Notes: generated by a model from the sequence alone, not told the origin. DNA of 64,000 bases from Microbacterium yannicii PS01 (GCF_000304335.1 NZ_CAJF01000010.1:1-64000), one strand, 5' to 3'. Positions 1 to 9,422 are shown, numbered from the stretch's first letter. Program-made: numbers and translations.

Positions 1-1428
1 CCGCCCGCGGGGCCGGCCTGGCTCTGGGCCTACGGCGCGTCGGCCGCGGGGCTCGCGCTGCTGCCGACGGCGGCGTTCGCGGCCGGCGGCGTCGTGCTGG
101 CTCAGGGGATGCGGGGAGCGGCCGATCTCGGCGCCGCTCTGGCGGCCGCGCTCGCGTGGCTGATCCCGGCGACCCTCACGGTCGGCCTCGTCTTCGCCGG
201 TGCGGTGGTGATCCTGGTGAGGCTGCTCTCGCTGCGGCTGCCCGCGGGAACGCACCCTGTGCGCAGCCGAGTCGGATGGCAGGCCTGGACCATCGAGCGC
301 CTGCTCGACTCGGCGCGGACCGTGCTGTTCCCGCTCTACTCGAGCCTCTTCACGCCGGTCTGGCTGCGTCTGCTCGGAGCCCGCGTCGGCACGGATGTCG
401 AGGCATCCACCGTCCTGCTCATCCCGTCGATGACCCACATCGAGGACGGCGCCTTCCTCGCCGACGACACCATGGTGGCCTCATACGAGCTTCGCGGCGG
501 CTGGCTGCGCATCGGAGAGGTGCGGATCGGCAAGCGGGCCTTCCTCGGCAACTCCGGCATGGCCCCTCCCGGGCACAAGGTGCCGCGCGACGGGCTGGTC
601 GCAGTGCTCTCCGCGGCGCCGGTCAAGGCCAAGCCCGGCTCGTCATGGCTGGGCTCGCCCGCCGTGCGGCTGCGGCGTCAATCGAACGGCGGCGATCAGA
701 CCCGCACCTATGCACCGCCGATGCGCCTGCGCGTCGCGCGGGCGCTGTGGGAGATCTGCCGCATCGTCCCCGTCTTCATCACGTGCGGGATCGGCCTGCT
801 GGTGCTGTTCGCGCTCGCGGCGCTCGTGCAGACGGCCGGAGTCGTCGTCGCCCTGCTCCTGTCGGGCGTCGTGCTGCTCGTGGCCGGCGCCGTGGGCGCG
901 AGCATCTCGACGGCGGCGAAATGGCTGATCGTCGGCCCCATCCGCGCCGGCGAGCAGCCGCTGTGGTCGAGCTTCGTGTGGCGCACCGAGGTGTCGGACA
1001 CGTTCACCGAGATGGTGGCGGCACCCTGGTTCGCTCGCGCAGCAGCGGGCACGCCGGCGCTCGCGGTCTGGCTCCGCTCGCTCGGCTCTCGAATCGGGCG
1101 CGGCGTCTGGTGCGAGAGCTATTGGCTGCCCGAGCCCGACCTGGTGACCCTCGGCGACGGATCGACGGTCAACCGGGGATGCGTCGTGCAGACGCACCTG
1201 TTCCATGATCGAATCATGAGCATGGACACCGTCGAACTCGAGGCCGGTGCGACGCTCGGTCCGCACAGTGTGATCCTGCCCGCGGCGAGCATCGGCGCGC
1301 ACGCGACGGTCGGTCCCGCCTCACTCGTCATGCGTGGGGAGAGCGTTCCGGTCGGCTCGCGATGGAGTGGCAACCCGATCGGACCGTGGCGCGTCGTCAA
1401 GGTGCGCGCCTATCAGTCGACATCGTGA
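1..1428 (+). CDS. Pls/PosA-type membrane peptide synthetase, C-terminal part (5' cut by window)
   Basis: The reading frame is open from base 1, so the gene begins outside the window and the GTG at 94 is not its start. What is visible is a membrane-embedded C-terminal region with hydrophobic segments near bases 1-240 and 770-950, and two left-handed beta-helix (hexapeptide) stretches: one around bases 380-680 (motifs GARVGTD, RIGKRAFLGNSG, GSPAVRL) and one around bases 1080-1400 (GDGSTVNRG, LGPHSVILP, GNPIG). This tandem layout matches the C-terminus of Pls/PosA-family nonribosomal peptide synthetases, the family of epsilon-poly-lysine synthetase, whose adenylation and carrier domains would lie upstream and cannot be seen. 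The stop overlaps the next gene's GTG start by 4 nt, suggesting translational coupling. The product is unknown; the family assignment rests on the C-terminal architecture. Confidence 0.82.
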   Translation, partial: PPAGPAWLWAYGASAAGLALLPTAAFAAGGVVLAQGMRGAADLGAALAAALAWLIPATLTVGLVFAGAVVILVRLLSLRLPAGTHPVRSRVGWQAWTIERLLDSARTVLFPLYSSLFTPVWLRLLGARVGTDVEASTVLLIPSMTHIEDGAFLADDTMVASYELRGGWLRIGEVRIGKRAFLGNSGMAPPGHKVPRDGLVAVLSAAPVKAKPGSSWLGSPAVRLRRQSNGGDQTRTYAPPMRLRVARALWEICRIVPVFITCGIGLLVLFALAALVQTAGVVVALLLSGVVLLVAGAVGASISTAAKWLIVGPIRAGEQPLWSSFVWRTEVSDTFTEMVAAPWFARAAAGTPALAVWLRSLGSRIGRGVWCESYWLPEPDLVTLGDGSTVNRGCVVQTHLFHDRIMSMDTVELEAGATLGPHSVILPAASIGAHATVGPASLVMRGESVPVGSRWSGNPIGPWRVVKVRAYQSTS

Positions 1429-2732
1429 GCGGCCACGATCCGTACGCCCCGCAGAGCGGCGACCCCACCTTCGATGTCCTCTCGTACGACCTCGACCTCG
1501 ACTACCGCGTTCGCACCAACCGGCTGGACGGCAGGGCCGTGATCAACGCCGTCGCAGCCGAGCGGGTCCGGACGGTCGCACTCGACCTGATCGCTCTGCG
1601 GGCGACCCGCGTCCGCGTCGACGGAAACCCGCGGACGACCTTCCGCCAGGGTCCTCGCACGCTCCGGGTCACGCTTCCGCAGCCGGTCGACGCGGGCGAG
1701 GAGTTCTCGATCGAGGTCGCCTATGCCGGTGCGCCGGCACCGCGCCGATCGCAGTGGGGGACCATCGGCTGGGAAGAGCTCGAGGACGGCTCGCTCGTCG
1801 CGGCGCAGCCCACCGGGGCTCCGACGTGGTTCCCGTGCAACGACCGCCCCGACGACCGGGCGCGGTATCGCATCGCCGTGACGACCGAGTCGGACTACAC
1901 CGTCGCCGCCACCGGGGTGCCGAGACCTCCGGTCACCGTCGGCGGGCGCCTGCGCTGGGAGTTCGTTTCGGAGGTGCCCACCGCGACGTATCTCGCCGCG
2001 GTCCATATCGGCCGGTATCGCGAGCAGCGGATCGGCGCCGCCCGATTCATGCAGCCCGCCACGCTGAGAGCCGAGGTCAAGCGCGCGTTCTCGGACGTGC
2101 CCCGCATGCGGGCGTGCTTCGAGGCGGCGTTCGGTCCCTACCCCCAGGAGGAGTGCACATTCGTGGTGACGGCCGATGCGCTCGAGATCCCGCTCGAGGC
2201 CCAGGGCCTCATGGTGTTCGGCGCGAATCACCTCGACGACGAGTCGGCCCGGCTGATCCCGCACGAACTGGCTCATCAGTGGTTCGGCAACAGCGTCGGC
2301 GTGGGCGTGTGGCGCGACATCTGGCTCAATGAAGGTTTCGCGTGCTTCGCAGAATGGGTCTGGTCGGAGGCGTCGGGAGGACCGACGATCGCCCAGCTCG
2401 CGGCTCTGCACCACTCCCGGCTGAGCGGGCTGCCGCAAGACCTCGTGCTCTCGGATCCGGGCTCGGCCATGATGTTCGACGACCGTGTCTACAAACGCGG
2501 AGCGCTCCTGCTCGAGGCGCTGCGGCGCACTCTCGGAGGCGACACGTTCGGTGAGCTTGTGCGTCGCTGGGCGCGCATCCATCGCCACTCAGTGGTCTCG
2601 ACCGAGGACTTCCGTGCGTGCGTCGAGCTGGTGACGGGCGAGACCCATGCGGCGCTCCTCGACGCCTGGCTGGATCAGCCCGCGCTCCCGTCGCTGCCTC
2701 CGGCGGGGCCCGGAGACTCGGTCAGGGGCTGA
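1425..2732 (+). CDS. M1-family metallopeptidase (short, single catalytic domain)
   Basis: The GTG at 1425 overlaps the upstream stop (GTGA), giving 435 residues; an in-frame ATG at 1362 would bury 60 nt in the previous gene and is less likely. The protein has an M1 N-terminal beta domain (about residues 10-190) and a gluzincin catalytic domain with HELAH at 280-284 and the third zinc ligand Glu at 303 in WLNEGFA, spaced as in the family. The usual GxMEN exopeptidase loop is replaced by a QGLMVFG-like segment, so N-terminal aminopeptidase specificity is not assured. It lacks the long C-terminal helical domain of aminopeptidase N. Translational coupling to the Pls/PosA synthetase suggests a role in trimming or detoxifying that peptide, which is inference. 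Its 3' end overlaps the convergent phosphopantetheinyl transferase by 11 nt. Confidence 0.88.
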   Translation: MSGHDPYAPQSGDPTFDVLSYDLDLDYRVRTNRLDGRAVINAVAAERVRTVALDLIALRATRVRVDGNPRTTFRQGPRTLRVTLPQPVDAGEEFSIEVAYAGAPAPRRSQWGTIGWEELEDGSLVAAQPTGAPTWFPCNDRPDDRARYRIAVTTESDYTVAATGVPRPPVTVGGRLRWEFVSEVPTATYLAAVHIGRYREQRIGAARFMQPATLRAEVKRAFSDVPRMRACFEAAFGPYPQEECTFVVTADALEIPLEAQGLMVFGANHLDDESARLIPHELAHQWFGNSVGVGVWRDIWLNEGFACFAEWVWSEASGGPTIAQLAALHHSRLSGLPQDLVLSDPGSAMMFDDRVYKRGALLLEALRRTLGGDTFGELVRRWARIHRHSVVSTEDFRACVELVTGETHAALLDAWLDQPALPSLPPAGPGDSVRG

Positions 2733-3282
2733 CGCCGGAAACGCCGCCTCGACGCACCGCGACACTGATCGTCACGCCCGCGGGTGCCGCGGCATCCCAT
2801 CCGTCGATCTCTCCGCCCCCGGGCACGCGAGCCGTCCACCCTCGGGACCCGTCCTGGACCTGCACCCGCGCCGGATCGACGCGCAGCCCGCGCCCGTCGG
2901 CCTTGAGCGCTGCTTCGACGCGCGTCCATTCGCGTACCGTCGCATCGCCGTCGCCGCCGAGCACGCCGCGCAGCCCTGCCGCGTCGCGACGCCGATCGAC
3001 GTCGGGCTCGGCGTCCACACCGATCGCGCTGATCTCCTCGGTGCGAGGCGATACCGCGACGACCGCGAGGTCGCCGGCGTACGACACGCTCGCCACGAAG
3101 GGCGCGTTCTCGACGATGATCGCGCCGTGCCGGCCGCCGCATCGCACGCACGGGTTGTCCAGTCGTGCACCGGAGGGAAGCATCTCGTACAGCAGCGCCC
3201 ACGCGACGTGGCGTCGCGGAATGTCCGGCGGTATGCGTCGCCACGCGATATGTACGCCCGGGGGCGGATTCGAGTGGTCCAG
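2722..3282 (-). CDS. 4'-phosphopantetheinyl transferase superfamily protein
   Basis: This Sfp-type enzyme would attach phosphopantetheine from CoA to carrier domains. Visible family marks are the N-terminal DNPCVRCGGRHG segment, the Mg-binding IGVDAEPD motif and WTRVEAALKADGRG, the actinobacterial form of the WxxKEA motif. The start is not resolved. Family-like sequence (GVHIAW, AWALLYEM) begins before the first ATG at 3183, and upstream in frame there is no ATG, GTG or TTG that fits; the box uses a CTG at 3282, 1 nt past the stop of the NUDIX gene and preceded by AAGG. The ATG at 3183 would give 153 residues and lose conserved sequence. The neighbouring Pls/PosA synthetase needs exactly this activation, so it is the likely client. 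The gene is last in a reverse-strand operon with mutT1 and ppk1. Confidence 0.82.
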   Translation of the reverse strand: MDHSNPPPGVHIAWRRIPPDIPRRHVAWALLYEMLPSGARLDNPCVRCGGRHGAIIVENAPFVASVSYAGDLAVVAVSPRTEEISAIGVDAEPDVDRRRDAAGLRGVLGGDGDATVREWTRVEAALKADGRGLRVDPARVQVQDGSRGWTARVPGGGEIDGWDAAAPAGVTISVAVRRGGVSGVSP

Positions 3283-3283
3283 C

Positions 3284-4222
3284 TCAGACCTTGGGTTGAT
3301 GCGTCTCGATGGCCACGATGCCGGAGCCGGGATTGTCGACCGAGAGGTGCACGACCGAGAACGCCGCCGGATCCAGAGCCGACGCGCTGCCGAGGTAGGA
3401 GCCGCGCAGCGTGCCGGTCGCCAGCGCGATCTCGGTGAGGATCTCGGGGAGCACCGGGCCATGGCTGCACAGCACGGCGGCCTTGCGGGCGCGCACGCGC
3501 TCACCGACCACGGCGCGGGCGTCCGAGGTGCCGGTCTCCCAGGCGTCCTGACTGATCCGCTTCGTGGTGTGGATCTTGCGTCCGAGGTTGGCCGACAGCG
3601 GCTCCAGCGTCTTCACGCACCTGACCGCCGGGCTCGAGATCAGCTTGCGCGCGCCGAAGGCCAGGAGCGGGCCGACGATCGATTGCGACTGCTTCCTGCC
3701 CCGCGGGGCGAGGGGCCTGTCGGCATCCTCTCCGTCCCACTCCTCCCTGCCCAGCGCCTTGCCGTGCCGCAGCACGATGAGCGGGAAGGTGCTGAGCACC
3801 CCCTCCTCGACGATCCGGACGAAGTTCTCGAGGATCTCCACGTCCACGGGGTAGCTGAGCCGGGCGAGCGCCTTCTTGGGCGTCATCCACTCCAGCGCGG
3901 CGATCTCTCTGTTCGGCAGGAACGTCGAGGCGCGGATGGCGTCGTCGGTCGCCTCGGCGGCCCAGTAGTGCACGATCTTCGTGCGCTTGCTCGGCAGGCG
4001 GTAGCGCGAGACGCCGACCGGGATGCCGAGCACGACACGGATGCCGGTCTCTTCGTGGATCTCGCGCGCCGCGGTCTCGGCGAGCATCTCGCCGGGATCG
4101 ACCTTGCCCTTGGGCAGCGTCACGTCGCGGTACTTGGTGCGGTGGATCAGGAGCACGCGGAGCTTGCCGTCGACGAGACGCCAGACAACCCCTCCCGCCG
4201 CGTAGACCGCGGTCTCGGTCAT
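3284..4222 (-). CDS. mutT1: MutT1-like NUDIX hydrolase fused to histidine phosphatase
   Basis: This 312-residue protein joins two enzymes. Residues about 5-135 are a NUDIX domain with the box starting at Gly39 ([15 protein letters not shown]). Residues about 145-310 are a histidine-phosphatase domain with the catalytic RHG at 152-154 and a second active-site His in a SHGPVLPE segment near 260. The same fusion in mycobacterial MutT1 hydrolyses 8-oxo-dGTP and diadenosine polyphosphates. ATG at 4222 overlaps the ppk1 stop (ATGA), so the two are translationally coupled. Placement after polyphosphate kinase is conserved in Actinobacteria and fits a nucleotide or polyphosphate housekeeping role. 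Confidence 0.92.
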   Translation of the reverse strand: MTETAVYAAGGVVWRLVDGKLRVLLIHRTKYRDVTLPKGKVDPGEMLAETAAREIHEETGIRVVLGIPVGVSRYRLPSKRTKIVHYWAAEATDDAIRASTFLPNREIAALEWMTPKKALARLSYPVDVEILENFVRIVEEGVLSTFPLIVLRHGKALGREEWDGEDADRPLAPRGRKQSQSIVGPLLAFGARKLISSPAVRCVKTLEPLSANLGRKIHTTKRISQDAWETGTSDARAVVGERVRARKAAVLCSHGPVLPEILTEIALATGTLRGSYLGSASALDPAAFSVVHLSVDNPGSGIVAIETHQPKV

Positions 4223-6384
4223 CGCACCGCCCGGGCGCGACGCCGCCTCTGGACGTTCGTCATGGTGCGATCCTGCAGGTCGACGAGGAGCTTCCCGTCC
4301 TCGCCGACGTTGTGACGCACCCACTCGCCCTCGGGTCCGAGGTGCCACGAGCTGGTCGTGTCGCTCATCGCGAGCGTGAAGAGGTCGTCGAGCTCCTTCA
4401 GGTGCGGCGGCGAGACCACGCGCACCAGCGCTTCGACTCGGCGGTCGAGGTTGCGGTGCATCATGTCCGCGCTGCCGATGTAGATCTGTGGGTCGCCGTC
4501 GCTGTGGAACGCGAAGATCCGCGAATGCTCCAGATAGCGGCCCAGGATGCTGCGGACGGTGATGTTCTCGCTCAGTCCGGGCACCCCCGGCTTGAGCGAG
4601 CAGATCCCGCGCACCCACACCTCGACCTTCACGCCGGCCTGGCTGGCCCGGTACAGCGCGTCGATGATCTGCTCGTCGACCATCGAGTTGACCTTGATGC
4701 GCACCCGTGCGGTCTTGCCCGCGAGCGCATTGCGGCGCTCTTTCTCGATGAGGCGGAGAAGTCCCTTGCGCAGGTGCAGCGGGGCGACGAGGAGCCGCTT
4801 GAACTTCTTCTCGATGGCGTAGCCGCTGAGCTCGTTGAACAGGCGCGTCAGGTCGCGTCCGACGAGGTCGTCGGCGGTGAACAGCCCGAAGTCCTCGTAG
4901 ATGCGGCTGGTCTTGGGGTTGTAGTTGCCGGTGCCGATATGGCTGTAGCTGCGCAGCACGCCGCCTTCCTCGCGGATGACGAGTGCGAGCTTGCAGTGGG
5001 TCTTGAGGCCGACGAGGCCATAGACGACGTGGACGCCGGCCTTCTCGAGCTTGCGCGCCCAGACGATGTTGTTCGCCTCGTCGAAGCGTGCCTTGATCTC
5101 GACCAGGGCCAGCACCTGCTTGCCGGCCTCGGCGGCGTCGATGAGCGCCTCTACGATCGGGCTGTCGCCCGACGTGCGGTACAGCGTCTGCTTGATGGCG
5201 AGCACGTGCGGATCCTTCGCAGCCTGCTCGAGGAACGCCTGCACGCTCGTGGCGAAAGACTCGTACGGGTGGTGGACCAGCACGTCGCCCTTGCGGATCG
5301 AGGCGAAGATGTCGGCGCGCTCGTTGTTGTCGCCGGGCTGGAAGGCGAGCGCCGTGGTCGGCACGTGCGGCTTGTACTTCAGATCCGGACGGTTGATGCG
5401 GGCGAGGTCGAAGAGACCCCGCAGGTCGAGCGGCCCGGGGAGCCGGTAGACCTCCTGCTGAGTGATGTCGAGCTCCTTGAGCAGGAGGTCGAGCGTCACG
5501 TCGTCCATGTCGTCGGTGATCTCGAGGCGGATCGGCGGGCCGAAGCGGCGGCGAAGCAGCTCGGCTTCGAGGGCCTGGATGAGGTTCTCGGTCTCGTCCT
5601 CCTCGATCACGACGTCCTCGTTGCGCGTCAGGCGGAACGCATGGTGGTCGAGGACCTCCATGCCCGGGAAGAGGTCGTCGAGGTGGTTCGAGATCAGGTC
5701 CTCGAGCGGGAGGTAGCGCACCACGCCGTCGACGGGCGGCAGCTCCACGAACCGCGGCAGCATCGGCGGCACCTTCAGGCGCGCGAACTCCTGGCGGCCG
5801 GTGCGCGCATTGCGGATGCGGATGGCGAGGTTCAGCGAAAGGCCCGAGATATAGGGGAACGGGTGGGCCGGGTCGACCGCGAGCGGCATCAGGACCGGGA
5901 ACACCTGCTTCTGGAAGTACTCGTAGAGGTCGGTGCGCTCGTCGCCGTCCAGCGCGTCGTACGAGACGATGCGGATGCCGGCGTCGGCCATCGCCGGCTT
6001 GACCATGGTGGTCCAGGCCGCCGCGTGGCGCACCTGCAGCCGGTGGGCTTCGGCCGAGATGTCGCCGAGGACGTCGCCCGGGGTACGGCCCACGTTCGTC
6101 GGAACGGCGAGCCCGGTGACGATGCGGCGCTTGAGGCCCGCCACCCGCACCATGAAGAACTCGTCGAGGTTGCTGGCGAAGATCGCAAGGAAGTTGGCCC
6201 GCTCCAGGACCGGCAGGTTCGGGTCCTCGGCGAGCTCGAGCACTCGCTGGTTGAACGAGAGCCAACTGACCTCGCGGTCGAGATAGCGGTGGTCGGGCAG
6301 CTGCGAGTCGAACGCCTCCGTCACATCGAAGTCGTCGTCATCGGCGTCGCCCAGACCGGCGTCGAGCACCTCGGGTTCGATCAT
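4219..6384 (-). CDS. ppk1: polyphosphate kinase 1
   Basis: This 721-residue enzyme reversibly polymerises the terminal phosphate of ATP into polyphosphate. It shows the full PPK1 order: an N-terminal helical domain ([18 protein letters not shown] near residue 34), a head domain, and two phospholipase D-like C-terminal domains. The phosphorylated histidine is expected to be His463 in GLKTHCKL, and the SHIGTGNYN and FGLFTADD segments follow as in the family. The acidic leader (DADDDDFD) is variable in homologues. It lies 47 nt downstream of the GlnR-like regulator and is coupled to mutT1. Two PHO-box-like half-sites precede its start, so phosphate control is plausible. Confidence 0.97.
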   Translation of the reverse strand: MIEPEVLDAGLGDADDDDFDVTEAFDSQLPDHRYLDREVSWLSFNQRVLELAEDPNLPVLERANFLAIFASNLDEFFMVRVAGLKRRIVTGLAVPTNVGRTPGDVLGDISAEAHRLQVRHAAAWTTMVKPAMADAGIRIVSYDALDGDERTDLYEYFQKQVFPVLMPLAVDPAHPFPYISGLSLNLAIRIRNARTGRQEFARLKVPPMLPRFVELPPVDGVVRYLPLEDLISNHLDDLFPGMEVLDHHAFRLTRNEDVVIEEDETENLIQALEAELLRRRFGPPIRLEITDDMDDVTLDLLLKELDITQQEVYRLPGPLDLRGLFDLARINRPDLKYKPHVPTTALAFQPGDNNERADIFASIRKGDVLVHHPYESFATSVQAFLEQAAKDPHVLAIKQTLYRTSGDSPIVEALIDAAEAGKQVLALVEIKARFDEANNIVWARKLEKAGVHVVYGLVGLKTHCKLALVIREEGGVLRSYSHIGTGNYNPKTSRIYEDFGLFTADDLVGRDLTRLFNELSGYAIEKKFKRLLVAPLHLRKGLLRLIEKERRNALAGKTARVRIKVNSMVDEQIIDALYRASQAGVKVEVWVRGICSLKPGVPGLSENITVRSILGRYLEHSRIFAFHSDGDPQIYIGSADMMHRNLDRRVEALVRVVSPPHLKELDDLFTLAMSDTTSSWHLGPEGEWVRHNVGEDGKLLVDLQDRTMTNVQRRRRARAVR

Positions 6385-6405
6385 CCCCTCATCATTGCAG
6401 GGTCA

Positions 6406-6423
6406 CGTGACGAGAGTGTGAAC
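6406..6423 (-). promoter_or_regulatory. possible PHO-box-like site upstream of ppk1
   Basis: On the reverse strand two 7-mers, GTTCACA (6423-6417) and CGTCACG (6412-6406), lie 11 bp apart, the spacing and sequence type of actinobacterial PhoP/RegX3 boxes (GTTCACC repeats). They end about 22 nt before the ppk1 ATG. ppk is a known PhoP target in Streptomyces. Only two units are present and one is imperfect, so this is tentative. Confidence 0.35.
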
Positions 6424-6431
6424 GAGGGAGC

Positions 6432-7130
6432 TCAGGCCTGGCTGCGGTCGCGCGGGGCGGGCACCTGATCGTCTTCGTAGACGTTGAACCGGTAGCCCAC
6501 GTTGCGGACGGTGCCGATGAGCTGCTCGAGGTCGCCGAGCTTGGCGCGCAGGCGCCGCACGTGGACGTCGACGGTGCGGGTGCCGCCGAAGTAGTCGTAG
6601 CCCCACACCTCGCTGAGCAGCTGCTCGCGGGTGAAGACGCGCGACGGGTGCGTCGCGAAGAAGTGCAGGAGCTGGAACTCCTTGTAGGTGAGGTCGAGCG
6701 GCTTGCCGTGCACCTTCGCCGAGTAGGACGATTCGTCGATCGTGATGCCGGAGGTCTGGATGCGGGTCGAGACCTGCTCGGCCGTCTGACGCCCGATGGC
6801 GAGGCGGATGCGCGCGTCCACCTCGGCGGGGCCGGCGGTCACGAGAATGACGTCGTCGACGCCCCAGTCCGTCGACACCGCGGTGAGGCCGCCCTCGGTG
6901 ACCACGAGCACCAGGGGTGCGTCCAGTCCGGTGGTGTTGAGGATCTTGCACAGCGACTTGGCGCCGACGAGGTCCACGCGCGCATCGACGAAGATGACGT
7001 CGGCGCTCGGGGCGTTCACCAGCTGCGCCGGCTCGGCCGGGATCTGGCGCACGCGATGACTCAGCAACTCGAGCGAGGGCACGACGGGGCCTCCGCCCTG
7101 CGTCGAGCTCAGTACCAGGAGCTGTGCCAA
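6432..7130 (-). CDS. GlnR-like OmpR-family transcriptional regulator
   Basis: The protein has an N-terminal receiver-like domain (about 1-115, with [11 protein letters not shown] and EGGLTAV segments) and a C-terminal winged helix (about 140-225, with [45 protein letters not shown] and [10 protein letters not shown]). The receiver has diverged, as in the orphan GlnR group of actinobacterial nitrogen regulators. The start is a TTG at 7130 preceded by GGGAAGG about 8 nt upstream, giving 232 residues; a longer in-frame extension upstream has no family resemblance. No kinase gene is adjacent, consistent with an orphan regulator. It heads the reverse operon that includes ppk1 and mutT1, linking nitrogen or general nutrient control with polyphosphate. 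Confidence 0.85.
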   Translation of the reverse strand: MAQLLVLSSTQGGGPVVPSLELLSHRVRQIPAEPAQLVNAPSADVIFVDARVDLVGAKSLCKILNTTGLDAPLVLVVTEGGLTAVSTDWGVDDVILVTAGPAEVDARIRLAIGRQTAEQVSTRIQTSGITIDESSYSAKVHGKPLDLTYKEFQLLHFFATHPSRVFTREQLLSEVWGYDYFGGTRTVDVHVRRLRAKLGDLEQLIGTVRNVGYRFNVYEDDQVPAPRDRSQA

Positions 7131-7265
7131 TGCATCGCCTTCCCGCGCGTGAGGGTGCGCGTCGTGACCCCAGTGTAGGGCGTGCGCGCCCGGCGTTCCG
7201 TGCCCCGGACGCCCCACGAGACGGCGGTCCGTGCATCGGGGGCGGCATTGCGAGAGGATGGGGGA

Positions 7266-7556
7266 GTGGCCGTGCCCGAACTCGCTCCTCGTCGCACCAT
7301 CGGCGGCGTCATCGCCGTGTGGGTGATCGCAGCGCTCATCGGCGTCGTCGTCGGGATCTTCGCGAGCGCCGAGTGGCGGGGTGCGTGGCTGGGTGTCGGG
7401 CTCGGCGGATGCCTCATCGCGGCGTTCGCGATCCAGCTCTGGTCGGGGAGGTCGCAGGGGTTCACCGAGCGCGTCGCGGCCAGCGTCCTGGGTGCCGCGG
7501 TGGTGATGGGCATCATCAGCCTGGGTTTCGGTCTGGCCTCCATCGTTCCCGGCTAG
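7266..7556 (+). CDS. small three-helix membrane protein, unknown function
   Basis: From the GTG at 7266 this gives 96 residues; a second GTG at 7272 is equally possible. Three hydrophobic segments are clear, roughly residues 12-32, 40-58 and 70-93, with a basic PRR before the first. No enzymatic motif is seen. It is transcribed away from the GlnR-like gene, and the 37-codon gene starts 11 nt after its stop, so the two probably share a transcript. I do not recognise a characterised family; it resembles small conserved membrane proteins found in Microbacteriaceae. Confidence 0.7.
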   Translation: MAVPELAPRRTIGGVIAVWVIAALIGVVVGIFASAEWRGAWLGVGLGGCLIAAFAIQLWSGRSQGFTERVAASVLGAAVVMGIISLGFGLASIVPG

Positions 7557-7566
7557 ACTTCCTCTC

Positions 7567-7680
7567 ATGGATCTCGTGGCGCTCGAACTCTTCTACGTGG
7601 GCCTGCTGGGCCTCGCTTCGCTCGCGATCGTCTTCGTCTCCGCGGTCGTCGTGAAGAACCTGTACCGCGGCCAGCGCTGA
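7567..7680 (+). CDS. 37-residue single-span membrane protein
   Basis: An ATG at 7567 opens a 37-codon frame ending at TGA 7680, exactly between two better supported same-strand genes. The peptide has an acidic start ([10 protein letters not shown]), one strong hydrophobic helix of about 20 residues, and a basic tail ([10 protein letters not shown]), giving a plausible N-out/C-in single-span topology. The frame fills the gap with 10-11 nt on either side. It is too short for family assignment; tight packing and membrane-like composition are the reasons for calling it. Confidence 0.6.
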   Translation: MDLVALELFYVGLLGLASLAIVFVSAVVVKNLYRGQR

Positions 7681-7691
7681 CGGGTCGTCTC

Positions 7692-8294
7692 GTGATCGAG
7701 CTGCCGACCGACCTGCCCGCCGACCTCGTGCCGCTGTCGTGGCTTCTCGGCGTATGGGAGGGCACCGGCGTCATCGACTACGGCGACCACGCGTACACCG
7801 GTGAGTTCACTCATCGGGTGAGCTTCAGCCACGACGGCGGCGATTACCTCAACTACTCGGCCGAGGCTTGGCTGCACGGTACCGGGGACTCCTCCGAGCG
7901 CATCCGCCTGGTCGCCGAGATGGGCTACTGGCGGCTTTCGCGCTCTGCGACCGATGCCGATCCCGGACCGGGGCTCCTTCCGCCGTCGGCGCCGGCGGCC
8001 GCCCGTACCGCGGACGACGTCGAGCGTCAGCGCAACCCCGAGGGCGGGTTCGACATCGAAGCCGTGATCGTGCACTCCGACGGGGTCAGCGAGCTGTACC
8101 TCGGGCAGATCCGTGGGCCGCGCATTGACATCGCCACCGACGCGGTCGTGCGCACCGCCGGCGCGAAGACCTATGCGGCGGCGACCCGGATGTACGGCCT
8201 GGTCGAGAACCACCTGCTGTGGGCCTGGGACATCGCTGCCCTCGGTCACGAACTGGGAGCGCACGCGTCGGCGCGCCTCGCGCGGGCCGAGTGA
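7692..8294 (+). CDS. nitrobindin-type FABP-like heme-binding protein
   Basis: This 200-residue protein belongs to the bacterial/plant nitrobindin family (THAP4-like beta-barrels that bind ferric heme and react with nitric oxide or peroxynitrite). The diagnostic GxWxGxG motif is at residues 20-26 (GVWEGTG), and the barrel pattern continues to a C-terminal LWAWDIAALGH segment. The GTG start at 7692 follows the small membrane gene closely. Its stop overlaps the ATG of the ygfZ-like gene (TGATG), indicating an operon, and both products are associated with redox or metal-cofactor handling. Confidence 0.86.
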   Translation: MIELPTDLPADLVPLSWLLGVWEGTGVIDYGDHAYTGEFTHRVSFSHDGGDYLNYSAEAWLHGTGDSSERIRLVAEMGYWRLSRSATDADPGPGLLPPSAPAAARTADDVERQRNPEGGFDIEAVIVHSDGVSELYLGQIRGPRIDIATDAVVRTAGAKTYAAATRMYGLVENHLLWAWDIAALGHELGAHASARLARAE

Positions 8295-9415
8295 TGGATG
8301 TCGGTTCTGCCGCTCCGCCCTTCACCGGGCTTCCGGGCGCCGTCCTCGACGAGGGGGGCCTGCAGCACCTCGGCAGCCCGCTGGTGGAGCAGCGCCGGCT
8401 GAGTGCCGGTGAGGCGATCGCGCCACTCGGCGATCGCGCGATCATCGCGGTCGCGGGAGAGGACCGGCTGTCCTGGCTGGACTCGCTGTCGTCGCAGGCG
8501 CTCACCCGGCTGACGCCCGGCGTGAGCACCGAGATGCTCGTGCTCGATCCGCAGGGACACGTCGAGCACGCGGCAGCCGTCGTGGACGACGGCGAGACCG
8601 CCTGGCTCATCGCCGACCGCGCCGACGCCGAGGGACTGCTCGGCTGGCTGCGCAAGATGCGGTTCCGGCTTCGTGTCGAGCCGCGCTCCGCCGACGACGA
8701 GTACGCCGTGATCGGCGGCGCGCCGTCCGCTCTCGATCGCCTCACCCCTGCCGCGCCCGCGGGTGTGCCGCTGGTCTGGACCGACCCCTGGCCCGACGTC
8801 GCACCCGGAGGGTACGCCTACGCGGCCGTCGACCCGCATCCGGGGCTCGAGCGTGAGTGGGCCGAGGCGATCGTCACCCGTGACGAGGAGCGCAGGATCG
8901 CTGATGCCGCGGCCGCCGGCGACATCGCCCTCGCAGGCCTCGCCGCCGTCGATGCGCTGCGCATCGCGGCCTGGCGGCCTCGCTGGACCAGCGACGTCGA
9001 CGAGCGGGCGCTGCCGCACGAGCTCGACTGGCTGCGCACGGCGGTGCACCTCGAGAAGGGCTGCTACCGGGGGCAGGAGACGGTGGCGAAGGTGCACAAC
9101 CTCGGCCATCCGCCCCGTCGCCTCGTTGCGCTGCAGCTCGACGGAAGCGACAGCACGCTGCCCGCACGCGGCGCGGCCGTCCGGGCGGACGGCGACGACG
9201 TCGGCATGGTGACATCGGCCGCCCTGCACTACGAGGAGGGCCCGATCGCGCTGGCGATCGTGCGCCGGTCGGTCCCGGTCGACGCGCCGCTGACCGTCGA
9301 CACCGGCGATGGTCCGATCGCCGCCACGCAGGAGGTCGTCGTGCCCCCCGACGCCGGCAAGGCCGCGAATGTGCCGCGCCTGACGCGGCTCTCGCGTCGC
9401 CCGGCGGCGCAGTAG
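8294..9415 (+). CDS. ygfZ: YgfZ/GcvT-fold folate-binding protein
   Basis: The 373-residue product has the aminomethyltransferase-like fold of YgfZ proteins, which bind tetrahydrofolate and help maintain iron-sulfur enzymes. The signature KGCYRGQE begins at Lys255 with the conserved Cys at 257, followed by VHNLGHPPRRL and a C-terminal beta domain. ATG 8294 overlaps the previous stop; longer in-frame extensions lie inside the nitrobindin gene and were rejected. GcvT itself lacks the KGCYxGQE signature, so YgfZ is preferred. Confidence 0.92.
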   Translation: MDVGSAAPPFTGLPGAVLDEGGLQHLGSPLVEQRRLSAGEAIAPLGDRAIIAVAGEDRLSWLDSLSSQALTRLTPGVSTEMLVLDPQGHVEHAAAVVDDGETAWLIADRADAEGLLGWLRKMRFRLRVEPRSADDEYAVIGGAPSALDRLTPAAPAGVPLVWTDPWPDVAPGGYAYAAVDPHPGLEREWAEAIVTRDEERRIADAAAAGDIALAGLAAVDALRIAAWRPRWTSDVDERALPHELDWLRTAVHLEKGCYRGQETVAKVHNLGHPPRRLVALQLDGSDSTLPARGAAVRADGDDVGMVTSAALHYEEGPIALAIVRRSVPVDAPLTVDTGDGPIAATQEVVVPPDAGKAANVPRLTRLSRRPAAQ

Positions 9416-9422
9416 GCGCGCC

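Noticed and set aside
3284-6265. A 993-codon reverse-strand frame running through ppk1 into mutT1
   Set aside because: Only its last third is a real protein (MutT1); the earlier part is a shifted reading of ppk1, and the real start is the ATG at 4222.
4312-6468. Long open frame (718 codons) opposite ppk1
   Set aside because: A codon-bias shadow of a high-GC gene; the translation has no domain features while the opposite strand is clear PPK1.
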